The translations under genes were made by a program, and so were the position numbers. This document shows positions 1 through 8,099 of a stretch of 35,058 bases of DNA, piece by piece (within the stretch, counting starts at the first letter, position 1; each line of letters begins with the position of its first letter). The stretch spans positions 1 to 35,058 of the forward strand of contig JAJCZO010000211.1 in the NCBI GenBank assembly GCA_029262355.1, given 5' to 3'. The notes under the pieces were generated by a model. It did not search any database and was not told where the DNA came from. It saw only the letters and a program-made list of their open reading frames with translations. This DNA comes from Deltaproteobacteria bacterium (GTDB lineage: Bacteria > Desulfobacterota > Binatia > UBA12015).

Positions 1-354
1 GCCGACACCCAGCGCCGCCGCGCAGGCGCCGAGGTCGGGCTGGAGCGCCGCACAGTCCGGCGCGGCGGTGAGGACGGCCGCGGTGGGCACGCCGCTCGGC
101 GGAGTGAAGAGCACCGTCACCGTATGATCGACCGCAGCTGCCGTCAGCCCGGCCGATGCGTCGCAGGCACGGAGCGAAATCTCGACCGCCTCGCCGGGCG
201 CGGCGAAGGGACGATCGACGACACCGAGCGCGCTCGGGAACGCGGCACGCTCTCCCGGGATGAGATTGCAGGCAGCGTGCGCAACGGGCGTTGCCGTAGT
301 CAGCCACAGCAGCGCGACCGATCGGATGATCAGAGAGGCGACGGTACGATCCAC
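1..354 (-). CDS. Secreted protein of unknown function, N-terminal part
   Basis: The frame runs from a GTG at 354 to the left edge without a stop, so 118 residues are seen and the C-terminus is missing. The GTG is preceded by AAGGGAG about nine bases upstream, a good ribosome binding site. The first ~25 residues form a Sec signal peptide: Arg near the N-terminus, a hydrophobic stretch (SVALLWLTTATPV) and an AHA cleavage site before ACN. The mature part contains several Cys residues (CN, RACD, DCAA, GACA), which suggests disulfides in an exported domain, and the sequence after the signal looks like a beta-rich extracellular domain. I do not recognise the family. It is divergent from the lipoprotein gene starting at 906. 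Confidence 0.6.
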   Translation of the reverse strand, partial: MDRTVASLIIRSVALLWLTTATPVAHAACNLIPGERAAFPSALGVVDRPFAAPGEAVEISLRACDASAGLTAAAVDHTVTVLFTPPSGVPTAAVLTAAPDCAALQPDLGACAAALGVG

Positions 355-905
355 GGTTGAGTTCTCCCTTGCACGTCTACGAGCAACGGGTCCCGCGAAC
401 TTTCCTGCTACGCGTCAGCGACCCGGCGACGACGACGATCCGACCCTCATGCTCTTACGCCATCCACTTTTCTCGCGCGAGTGACTACTTCGCCCCCAGC
501 GCCGTGCCGGCGAAACACCACAGGCGTCGGCACCACTGCCGCCGTGCGCGCTGGCAGCTGCCCCGGTGTCATCGGCGAAAAGATTCGAACACTCGTTCGA
601 GCGAGACGACCGCGACCGCGGCTGAAGTTGGCCCGCGGGGCGAGCGGCAGGGTTCACACCCGGGGACGCCAGCTCGTTGGAACTACGCGTGCGCAATGCT
701 GCAGATGAGGCGCATCTTCGAATCTCAGGTTCGTATCGCGAACTCGATAGGTCTGGCGCCAAAACGAAAAAGAGCCCGACACCCCCCGTCAAGAAACGAA
801 TGAGGACGACGTTCGGAGCCGAACAGAGCGTCGTCGGTCGCACGGTCGACTTGGCGGGAGCATCACAGATGTCCTATGCAGCAGGACGAAAGAAGGGGTG
901 TGGAA
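355..905. other. Intergenic region between divergent secreted-protein genes
   Basis: About 550 bases without a convincing gene. Several open frames cross it on both strands, but their translations are Arg/Ser/Pro-rich with no recognisable motif, as expected for shadow frames in GC-rich DNA. It should hold the promoters of both flanking genes. A short hairpin-like repeat (GTTCG 729-733 with CGAAC 739-743) is the only structure I noticed and is weak. Confidence 0.5.
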
Positions 906-2516
906 ATGACGACGGCGAAAACAGTGGGCCGAGGCCTCCAAGGCGCGTGTACTCTTCTGCTCGGACTGGCGATGATCGTCCAGGGCTGCGGAAGCGGGGG
1001 GTCGAGCGCCCAAGGGCCAGGAGCGCCCGAGCCGTCCGCGATTCCTGCCCCGCCCGAGCCATCTCCGGTGCCTGCGCCTACCCCCGTAACCGAAGATACA
1101 CAGGCCACCCTCACGCACGACTTCGGCGAGATCACCCTCAGTCCCGGTGAGGAACTACCGTCGGATTGCGTCTCTTGGACGCTCGACAACGAGAAGCCCC
1201 TGTACGTGAACAAGGTCACCCTCGGCAACGGCGGTGCCTACCATCACTCGAACTGGTTCGTCGTCCCCGAACAATCCTATCCCGGACCAGATGGCCGCTT
1301 CCCGTGTGCCGAGCGTGAGTTCGATGAGACCGTCGCCTCCATCATCGGGACCGTACTCTTCGCGCAGTCCACACAGTCGCTCCTCGAGGAGCAACCGTTC
1401 GCCCCGGGGGTGGTCGTCAAGATCCCTCCTCGCCACAAGATCGTAGCGACCATCCACCTCCTGAACCCGTCTTTTCGCGCTCACAAGACGTTCCTGCGCT
1501 TGGGGCTGGACCTGATCCATCCCCGAGACGTCGACGTCGTCCTCACGGCTTTCCGGCTCAACTACGGCGCGCTCGATATCCCACCCGAGAGCGAAGCCCG
1601 CTTCACCGCGGAGTGCGACTTCGAGGAGATCTTCGACACCATCATTCAGAAGCCCCTCGACCTGAAGCTCCACTGGGTGCTTCCGCACTACCACTACCTA
1701 GGAAACTACTTCAGCGTCGAGCTTCTCGGCGGGCCGATGGACGGTCAGGTGATCCACAGCCTCGATACGTTCAACGCGGAACCGAACGGCAAGTCGCTCG
1801 ATCCCCCGATCGACCTGGCGGCGTCTGGCGCGCGCGGACTCCGCATGACGTGCGGCTATCGGAATCCCCGAGACGAGTCCGTCGGTTTCGGCATCGGCGA
1901 TCAGGAGATGTGCGTGATGCTCGGTCTCGCGGAGAGTGAGATGTTGCTGGACGGAGCGGTGCACACGGGCAACCAGGTCGACGGCGTCGTCGATGGCATC
2001 GTCATGAACAGCGGCCCGTGCACGGGTATCGGCGCGCCGCGCAATCCTGCGCAGACCCTCCCGGCGGCCGATGAGATCGAAGCACCCCTCTACGTACCGG
2101 CGTCCTTGCCCGGGGATGTCGAGCTCCCGGTCGTCCCACCGTGCGTCGATACGCCCGCAGTGCTCTCCGAGCCGCCAGCGACGCTCACGAGTATCTCGGA
2201 AGGCGTCTTCGTCGGAAGTTGCTCCTTCTCGGCTTGCCACGATGACCAGGCGCCCGCGGGCGGTCTCGATCTCTCCACCGACGCCTACGAGCATCTGTTC
2301 GACCATGAGGTCACCACGGCGGCGACCTCGTTACCACTGATCGCCCCGGGTGACCCCGAGGGCAGCTGGCTCTACCATCTGCTTTCTCGTTGCGAGCCGA
2401 CAGACGACACGGGCCAGGTCGTGGCGCACATGCCACGGAACTCGCCGAACCTCCTACCGCCAGAGCTGGTCGCAAAGGTCCGCGATTGGATTTTGAGAGG
2501 CGCGCTCGACGACTGA
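906..2516 (+). CDS. PHM-like copper monooxygenase-type lipoprotein with C-terminal CxxxxCH module
   Basis: The likely start is the ATG at 906, which has AAGGGG eight bases upstream, rather than the in-frame ATG at 876. This gives 536 residues beginning with a lipoprotein signal (lipobox VQGC, Cys28), then a Pro-rich spacer to about residue 65. The central part resembles the two-domain copper type II ascorbate-dependent monooxygenases (PHM/DBM): His113/His114, IHLLN with His184, then HWVLPHYHYLG with His261 and His263, and GDQEMC with Met335 as candidate copper ligands. The last ~110 residues carry GSCSFSACH followed by a GGLDLS segment and a terminal MPRNSPNLLPPELV helix, the pattern of cytochrome-c-like modules with a CxxxxCH site. 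It probably sits on the outer membrane or periplasmic face. The substrate is unknown, and actual copper or heme binding is inferred. Confidence 0.65.
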   Translation: MTTAKTVGRGLQGACTLLLGLAMIVQGCGSGGSSAQGPGAPEPSAIPAPPEPSPVPAPTPVTEDTQATLTHDFGEITLSPGEELPSDCVSWTLDNEKPLYVNKVTLGNGGAYHHSNWFVVPEQSYPGPDGRFPCAEREFDETVASIIGTVLFAQSTQSLLEEQPFAPGVVVKIPPRHKIVATIHLLNPSFRAHKTFLRLGLDLIHPRDVDVVLTAFRLNYGALDIPPESEARFTAECDFEEIFDTIIQKPLDLKLHWVLPHYHYLGNYFSVELLGGPMDGQVIHSLDTFNAEPNGKSLDPPIDLAASGARGLRMTCGYRNPRDESVGFGIGDQEMCVMLGLAESEMLLDGAVHTGNQVDGVVDGIVMNSGPCTGIGAPRNPAQTLPAADEIEAPLYVPASLPGDVELPVVPPCVDTPAVLSEPPATLTSISEGVFVGSCSFSACHDDQAPAGGLDLSTDAYEHLFDHEVTTAATSLPLIAPGDPEGSWLYHLLSRCEPTDDTGQVVAHMPRNSPNLLPPELVAKVRDWILRGALDD

Positions 2517-2775
2517 ACCGAGAGCGAGGCGCGAAACTCGGCGCTGACTCCCAGCACGTAGAGCACCGTGGAGTCGGGAAAGATCTCGAGAGAACGGTTC
2601 GTCACGTTTGCGCTCGACGTGCCTCACGCAAAACTCACGCTGCTTCGACTCGAACGCGCGTGATCAGGCAAGACGCCCCTCGACAGCCGCGATTCGCCTG
2701 CAGTACGCTTCGCTTCACACCGCTTCCGCCGGGAGAATCTTACTCCTCGGCCCAAGGTCCAGAGGAGTTCCGTCT

Positions 2776-4194
2776 GTGCGCATCTTCCCGAGCCTCCTTC
2801 TCGCAGTGACGATTCTCGCGTCCGCCTCCGTTTCTCACGCCATGGACCCGTGCGGTTCTCCGACGGATGCGTCTGCCACCAAGGGATCGAACAAGGGCAA
2901 GATCCTGTGGAAGGACGTCGCCAGAGAGGGGAAGGACAAGGTCTTGTACACGGCGGCGAAGGGCGACGCGCTCGCGTTCTCAGAGCTTGGTGATCCCGTG
3001 TCCGGAAGCACGCAGTGGCAATTGTGCATCTGGGAGACGTCGAATGGGGGAGCCGTGAACACGCTGTTGCACGATGCGGTTCTGCCGCCGGCCGGAGTCT
3101 GCGACGAGAAGCCGTGTTGGAAGATCCTTGGAAAGGCCTCGAAGCCAAAGGGTTTGCTCTTCAAGGATCCGAATCGAGAGAATGCGGGCGGCGTCAAGCT
3201 GTTGAAGGTCAAGGTTGGGGCGGCAGGCAAGACCAAATGGAAGATCCTGGCCAAGGGCTCCAATGTGCCTGCTGCGGACATGCCCCTGTCCCAAGACGAC
3301 GTCGTCATCACCGAACTCCGGAACACCGAGGGACTCGTGCTCCAAGGCCGGTTCGAGGCGCCCGGCGTGAAGTCGACTGGAATCCTCTTCAAGGACAAGT
3401 TCAAGGTCCGCCCCCCCACGCCGTCGCCGACGCCCAGCGCCACGTCGACGCCGACTCCATCCTCCACACCAGCGCTGACGGCGACCCCGACTCCATCGGC
3501 CACCCCCGTGGGGGTCGAGATCGAGATCCGCGACTCGATGGGCCGGAGCTCGACGTGCCCCCCGTACTCCACGTGCACGATGCCGTCTTGGACCGATGGT
3601 CTCGTGGGCTACACCTCGTTCCAGGACGACGGTGGGCCACAAACGCAGATCGTGCACACCCGTATCGCCGTCACGAGCCCGACCATGATCACGAGCTACG
3701 AAATGGTCGTCGGAGCGCTTGGCGACTGTGACGCGACGGGCACGTTCCCCTGTTACTCGGACCAGACCCACCGCTACCCAGGACCGGTCCCACTCGGCGC
3801 GGCCGAGAAGCTCAATCTGCACCTCTTCTTCTGGGACGACCTGAGTGCCGCCGCCGCGGCGCCGTTCTCGCCGGAAGTGGATCTCGACGCGGATCCGCTG
3901 GTGGAGTTCGATCACACGCTCGGTTACTGGGCGGCGGTACCAGGCATTTCCGAGGGAATCGCGAGCGCACTCTGGGTCGACACCTCCGCAGCGGGCTTTC
4001 TGTGCACACCCCCCGGATGTGTCATCGCGCCCTACGCCTATCGACCGACAGGCCTACCCTTTTCCGCGGGATCCTTCGCGGTTCACCCGAGTGTCGAGCC
4101 GGGAGCCGTCGCAGCGGATACGATCTATGACGGATCAGGCCCGGTGGCCACCGAGCATATCGGCGTCCTCGTTCACGGCATCGTGCAGCCGTGA
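2776..4194 (+). CDS. Secreted two-part protein with Pro/Thr/Ser linker
   Basis: The GTG at 2776 is chosen because AGAGGAG lies at 2761-2767, eight bases upstream, and because a signal peptide starts there (FPSLLLAVTILASASVSHA, cleavage before MDPCG). The open frame reaches further upstream, but that part is not signal-like. The 472-residue product has an N-terminal Lys/Gly-rich domain with similar phrases repeated (KILWKD, WKILGKASK, WKILAKGSN). A linker at about residues 213-243 follows, made almost only of P, T, S and A (PTPSPTPSATSTPTP), then a C-terminal beta-rich domain with paired Cys (STCPPYSTCTMP, GDCDATGTFPC, LCTPPGC). Function is not recognisable; it is an exported, probably cell-surface protein of a style common in deltaproteobacteria-like genomes. 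Confidence 0.6.
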   Translation: MRIFPSLLLAVTILASASVSHAMDPCGSPTDASATKGSNKGKILWKDVAREGKDKVLYTAAKGDALAFSELGDPVSGSTQWQLCIWETSNGGAVNTLLHDAVLPPAGVCDEKPCWKILGKASKPKGLLFKDPNRENAGGVKLLKVKVGAAGKTKWKILAKGSNVPAADMPLSQDDVVITELRNTEGLVLQGRFEAPGVKSTGILFKDKFKVRPPTPSPTPSATSTPTPSSTPALTATPTPSATPVGVEIEIRDSMGRSSTCPPYSTCTMPSWTDGLVGYTSFQDDGGPQTQIVHTRIAVTSPTMITSYEMVVGALGDCDATGTFPCYSDQTHRYPGPVPLGAAEKLNLHLFFWDDLSAAAAAPFSPEVDLDADPLVEFDHTLGYWAAVPGISEGIASALWVDTSAAGFLCTPPGCVIAPYAYRPTGLPFSAGSFAVHPSVEPGAVAADTIYDGSGPVATEHIGVLVHGIVQP

Positions 4195-4395
4195 CGCCCG
4201 CGACCGCGCAGCGCCCGGCGGATCCATCCCGTCGTATCCATCGTCGTCCGGTGGTCGAGCGTCGGAGACGACGAGTCCGTGCCACGCCAGGCGTCGGTCT
4301 CGTGTCGGCGTTACCCAGCCGCGCAGGGTGAGGCTTTCAGGGATCCTGCTCGACGTATCCCTTGACGGCCCCGACCCAAGGAGTTGCTCCGTCCG

Positions 4396-5619
4396 TCAAC
4401 TCGCGACGCCGAAACGCTCGAGCCCGTAGCAGCCGATGGCGTTGGTACGCAGCACCTTCCGGCATTCCTCCGCGTTCATCCCCGCCTGCGCAAAGAGGTC
4501 GCGCGCGACATTTCTCGACTCCGGGAACGTCCCGTCCGAATGCGGGTAGTCGGTCTCGAAGAGGATCGCTTCGATTCCGATCTCGTCTCGGTTCTTGAGG
4601 CCTGTCAGGTCGTCGAAGATGCACGACCACACACGCCCCTTCACCTGCTCGCTCGGCGCAACCGGGAAGTCGACGCCCCCGACACCGTCGCGCCAGACGC
4701 TGTCCATCCGCTCGAGCTGGAACGGGACCCAGCCGGCCTGGCTTTCGGCGTAGGAGATCTTCAGGTTCGGAAAACGGGTCAGAGTGCACGAGAAGACCCA
4801 GTCGGCGAGAGATGCCTGGGCGTTCTGGGCGTAGAGGCACATGCTGGTCGCAAGCGGTGCGTCTGGCGAGGTCGTCGGCATCGAAGACGACGAGCCAATG
4901 TGCATCGACACGGTCGTCTCCGTCTCTTGGCAGGCCTCCCAGAGCACATCCCATTCTCCGGTGTAGAGACTCGGGAAGCCGAGCTTGGAGGGATTCTCAC
5001 TGAAGGCGATTGCGTGGCTTCCCTTCGCCGCGCAGCGTCGCACTTCGTCTGCCGCGAGCTTTGGATCCCAGAGCGGAACGAGCGTCAAGGGAATGAGCCG
5101 ACCCTTGCCCGCGCCTCCACACCAATCATCGATCATCCAGTCGTTGTAGATCTGAAGACAGCGCAGGCCGAGCTCCTTGTCTTCGCGCTCGGCGAAGCCT
5201 TGGCCAGCAAAGCGGGGAAAGATGTTCGGGAAGCAGATCGCAGCCTCGACGTGATTGAGCGTCATGTCCTCGAGTCGCGCGTCGCGATCGTAGGTGCCAC
5301 GGCGCAGGTCCTCGTACACGGCAGGTACGTTGCGCTGCTCACTGCGAGGTATGCCCGCGGGCGCATGGAGAAGGCCCGTGGGTGTCGCGAGATCTTCGAA
5401 GAGCCACACGTCGCACCAGCTGCCATCCTCGACGTCTCGTTGGAACCCGTAGTGGCCTCCGGTGAATTCGAGCTTGACCTTCTCACGGGAAACTCTTGGC
5501 CCGCGGGCGCGCATGCTCGGCGGCAGCTCTTCCTGCCACAGCGTCTTCGGCTCCATCACATGGTCATCGACCGAGATGATGGCCGGCAAATCCTTCGCTT
5601 CGGGTGTCACACTGCTCAT
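4396..5619 (-). CDS. Amidohydrolase_2 family metal-dependent hydrolase/decarboxylase
   Basis: The start is placed at the ATG at 5619, which has AGGAG nine bases upstream; an upstream in-frame ATG at 5661 has no comparable site. The 407-residue protein has the amidohydrolase-2 (PF04909) pattern. There is an N-terminal SVDDHVMEP with Asp/His metal ligands (Asp18, His20, Glu23), a middle MHIGSSS with a metal His, and a C-terminal LFETDYPHSDGTFPESR with the catalytic Asp. The family includes ACMSD-like decarboxylases and hydrolases of aromatic or heterocyclic compounds, and the substrate cannot be read from the sequence. It lies 67 bases downstream of the deacylase-type amidohydrolase on the same strand, so the two probably share a transcript controlled by the MarR gene at the head of the set. 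Confidence 0.85.
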   Translation of the reverse strand: MSSVTPEAKDLPAIISVDDHVMEPKTLWQEELPPSMRARGPRVSREKVKLEFTGGHYGFQRDVEDGSWCDVWLFEDLATPTGLLHAPAGIPRSEQRNVPAVYEDLRRGTYDRDARLEDMTLNHVEAAICFPNIFPRFAGQGFAEREDKELGLRCLQIYNDWMIDDWCGGAGKGRLIPLTLVPLWDPKLAADEVRRCAAKGSHAIAFSENPSKLGFPSLYTGEWDVLWEACQETETTVSMHIGSSSSMPTTSPDAPLATSMCLYAQNAQASLADWVFSCTLTRFPNLKISYAESQAGWVPFQLERMDSVWRDGVGGVDFPVAPSEQVKGRVWSCIFDDLTGLKNRDEIGIEAILFETDYPHSDGTFPESRNVARDLFAQAGMNAEECRKVLRTNAIGCYGLERFGVAS

Positions 5620-5686
5620 CGCTTCAACTCCTAAAATACGCGGGGATAGACGCCGCCTCATTTCGCGACGTGAAACGTCATCCCCG

Positions 5687-7420
5687 TCAATCGGAAACAG
5701 GACTCACGACGCGGCCCGGATAGCCACAACCTTCGACGAGCGTTCCTTCGATGACGATCGGAACTCCGTTCACGATCGTCGCGTGGACACCTTCCGGACG
5801 GCTAGACCAGCGTCCCACCCCATTGGGGAAGTCGTGTACGAACTCCTTCTTCCCGGGACCGATCCGTTCCGGATCGAAGATCATGATGTCCGCTGCATAA
5901 CCCGGCAACAGCATCCCGCGTCCGGTGAGGCCGAGCAGCGCCGCAGGCTGTTGGGTGAGTTGGCGGATGGCCTCCTCGAGCTCCCATTTACCCCACTCCC
6001 GCACCCAGTACCGCAGGAAATACGAACTGAACTCCGCGCCATCGTCGCGCCCGAGGTGGGCGCCGCCGTCCGACGTCCCGATGATCATGTTCGGGTGCAG
6101 AGAGGCGACGTGGGTCCCCTCCTTCCACTCCTCGGTCTCCGTGCGCCAGATGAACTCGACGGTGAGATCTTCTGAGAGCGCGATGTCGACCATCAGATCC
6201 ATGGGCGCCAGGCCCCGCTCGCTTGCGACCTCACTGAGCGATCGCCCGATCAGCTCCTGGTTCTCCGGCCTCGACGCAGCGTAGACCTCGAGGACGTCGA
6301 AGTGGGGTGGGGGAAGCGTCGAGCCCTTGGCGGGATTCGTGTTCGGGTGTTCCACCGCGTCGCGGATCTCGTCGCGATAGCTCGGATCGCGAAGCATGGC
6401 GGTCCGTTCCACAGCGGTCTCGGCTTCTGCGAAGAGTCGGGCGAAGGCAGGGACGCCGTCGTAGAGGCCCGTGCCCTCCGCGATGGTGAAGCGTCGATTG
6501 AAGGGACGCGCCATCAGCATCGAGTAGACACATGCACCCTGGCCTCGAGCGCGCTCGAGGTAGGCGCGAGAATGCTCCCAGGTTGCGGTGGGCGCATCGA
6601 CCTTGTTCCGAGCACCGAGCCCCTGGATGATGATCGGCAGACGGCTGCCGAGCGCGAGTCCGATCAGATAGTCGCCGTCCGCGTCGTCGAGGCCCCCGAT
6701 CGAGCTGTAGGGGAGATACGAGATCGAGCCACGATTGCTGCGTCCGACCTCGTTCACCAGCGCCTCCAGCTCCTCCTTCGAGGCAAGCCGACTGGGCACG
6801 GGTCGGTCGGCGGCATCGAGATGCGTGGGGGCGTGCGTCGAGGAGAGTCCGGCCGCGCCGGCTTCCATCGCTTCGCGCACCATCACACGCATGGACTCGA
6901 TCTCTTCCGCCGTGGCTTCGCGCACATTGCTGTCCTCGCCCATCACCCAGCGACGAATGTTGCAATGTCCTACGTAGAAGGCCGCGTTGATTCCGAGCGC
7001 ACCTTCTCGGCTCTTCAGAAACTCGGGGAAGCTCTCGAAGTTCCAGGGAATGCCATCGAGTGCATCCGGCGCCATGTCTTCGACGCGGGTGAAGATCTGC
7101 GAAAGGAAGTCTCGATCTTGCTCCTTCACCGGTGCGATCGAGAACCCGCAGTTCCCGGCGAGAACGGTGGTCACCCCGTGATAGCAGGAGGACGTGCCGT
7201 AGGGATCGAAGGTCAGCTGGGGATCGTAGTGCGTATGCGGATCGATGATTCCGGGGGCGACGACGCGGCCTTCGGCGTCCAGCACGTTCTCGGCGAGGGA
7301 CTCGTCGAAGTGTCCGACCCCGGCTATCTTACCTTGACGAATCGCAACGTCGGCCCGACGACGCGGCAGCCCCGTTCCATCGACCACTAGCCCGTTCGTG
7401 ATGAGCAAATCGTATTTCAT
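5687..7420 (-). CDS. N-acyl-D-amino-acid deacylase-type amidohydrolase
   Basis: 577 residues, of usual length for the D-aminoacylase/dihydroorotase-like branch of the amidohydrolase superfamily (amidohydrolase_3). Seen motifs: DPHTHYD with metal-binding His62 and His64, GNCG with metal-bridging Cys91, GLSSTHAPTHLD, and GTSDGGAHLG with the catalytic Asp. The C-terminal small beta domain is present (GYAADIMIFDPERIG, then VNGVPIVIEG). It is cytoplasmic, with no signal peptide. Its ATG overlaps the stop of the preceding MarR frame (ATGA), which implies translational coupling. Enzymes of this type hydrolyse N-acyl amino acids or related amides; the real substrate is unknown. Upstream MarR control suggests induction by a small aromatic or amide compound. 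Confidence 0.85.
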   Translation of the reverse strand: MKYDLLITNGLVVDGTGLPRRRADVAIRQGKIAGVGHFDESLAENVLDAEGRVVAPGIIDPHTHYDPQLTFDPYGTSSCYHGVTTVLAGNCGFSIAPVKEQDRDFLSQIFTRVEDMAPDALDGIPWNFESFPEFLKSREGALGINAAFYVGHCNIRRWVMGEDSNVREATAEEIESMRVMVREAMEAGAAGLSSTHAPTHLDAADRPVPSRLASKEELEALVNEVGRSNRGSISYLPYSSIGGLDDADGDYLIGLALGSRLPIIIQGLGARNKVDAPTATWEHSRAYLERARGQGACVYSMLMARPFNRRFTIAEGTGLYDGVPAFARLFAEAETAVERTAMLRDPSYRDEIRDAVEHPNTNPAKGSTLPPPHFDVLEVYAASRPENQELIGRSLSEVASERGLAPMDLMVDIALSEDLTVEFIWRTETEEWKEGTHVASLHPNMIIGTSDGGAHLGRDDGAEFSSYFLRYWVREWGKWELEEAIRQLTQQPAALLGLTGRGMLLPGYAADIMIFDPERIGPGKKEFVHDFPNGVGRWSSRPEGVHATIVNGVPIVIEGTLVEGCGYPGRVVSPVSD

Positions 7421-8016
7421 TCAGCTTCCATCCTGTCGGCATTCTCCTGTCCGGGGCGCGCCTGACGCAAAGCCGCCCGGACCGCAGCCAGGCTCGTCAC
7501 GCCGGGTGGGGACGCCGGCGCCCCAACGTCCGGCGACTCGAAGATCGCGGCGAGAAGTTCGAGCGCCGAGTCGATCTGCTCAATCTCTTCGTCTGAGAGC
7601 GGCGACTTCACCCGCTCGGCGCTATCGCTGTAGTCGGCGAATGCCTAGCGCTCCGTCGCCGCGCCCTTCGGCGTAAGCCGGATTCGTGCGCGGCGGCCAT
7701 CTTCGAGGTCGTTCGTGCGCTGCACGAGCCCTCGGCGCTCGAGACGATCGATCATCTTCGTCAGGCCACCCGGTGTGCAGCCCAGCGCATTGTAGAGGTC
7801 TTCGGGCTGGAGCTGGCGCGGACGTCCGGCGCGCCGCAGGGCGCCGAGGATACTGTAGTCGCTGGGCGAGAGGCCGTGGGGAGCAAGCACGCTCTTTTGA
7901 AACGCAGGGACGAGGTGGGACAGGCGCGAAAGTCGCAGCAGCGGCCTCACCCGCTCGAACGTGCGCTCCGGGTATTCCGTCTTCCAATATTCTCCGATTT
8001 CACGAAGGGACTTCAT
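7417..8016 (-). pseudogene. MarR-family transcriptional regulator interrupted by in-frame TAG
   Basis: The N-terminal 123 residues are a clear MarR winged helix: LSPSDYSILGALRRAG (helix 2-3), ALGCTPGGLTKMIDRLERRG (recognition helix) and LEDGRRARIRLTPKGAATER (wing). A TAG at 7645-7647 then stops the frame. In the same frame, without any shift, the sequence resumes with AFADYSDSAERVKSPLSDEE and IEQIDSALELLAAIF, exactly the C-terminal dimerisation helices expected after LTPKG in MarR proteins. It ends at 7417 in an ATGA overlap with the next gene. A single base change (for example GAG or CAG to TAG) explains it. It may be a true nonsense allele, a sequencing or assembly error, or a readthrough codon. 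Without the tail the protein would probably not dimerise normally. Confidence 0.75.
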
Positions 8017-8048
8017 TTCGGCGTCCTCGCGCTCACTGGCGAGTCTTT

Positions 8049-8068
8049 ATAGTTTCCACGGAAATTAT
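8049..8068. promoter_or_regulatory. Near-palindrome, likely MarR operator
   Basis: The site reads ATAGTTTCCACGGAAATTAT: ten-base half sites with eight of ten pairs complementary, AT-rich inside GC-rich surroundings. It lies 33-52 bases upstream of the MarR start codon and covers a TATAAA that could serve as the minus-strand -10 box (8046-8051 on the plus strand). Size and place fit the autoregulatory operators of MarR dimers. A second inverted repeat, GGAAAA-CAT-TTTTCC, lies at 8072-8086 and could be a second site or a weak terminator of the upstream gene. Confidence 0.5.
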
Positions 8069-8099
8069 CAAGGAAAACATTTTTCCCTCGATAGTTCCG

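Noticed and set aside
3420..3510. Tandem repeat in the secreted-protein gene
   Set aside because: It is a codon-level low-complexity Pro/Thr/Ser linker inside a coding frame, not a separate DNA repeat.
4384..5634. Long plus-strand frame (416 codons) opposite the amidohydrolase_2 gene
   Set aside because: Exact antisense shadow; the minus-strand product has all family motifs, and this one is Arg/His-rich without any.
7417..7611. Independent 64-residue small gene between MarR and the deacylase
   Set aside because: It is the same frame as MarR and matches the MarR C-terminus, so it is better read as the tail beyond the TAG.
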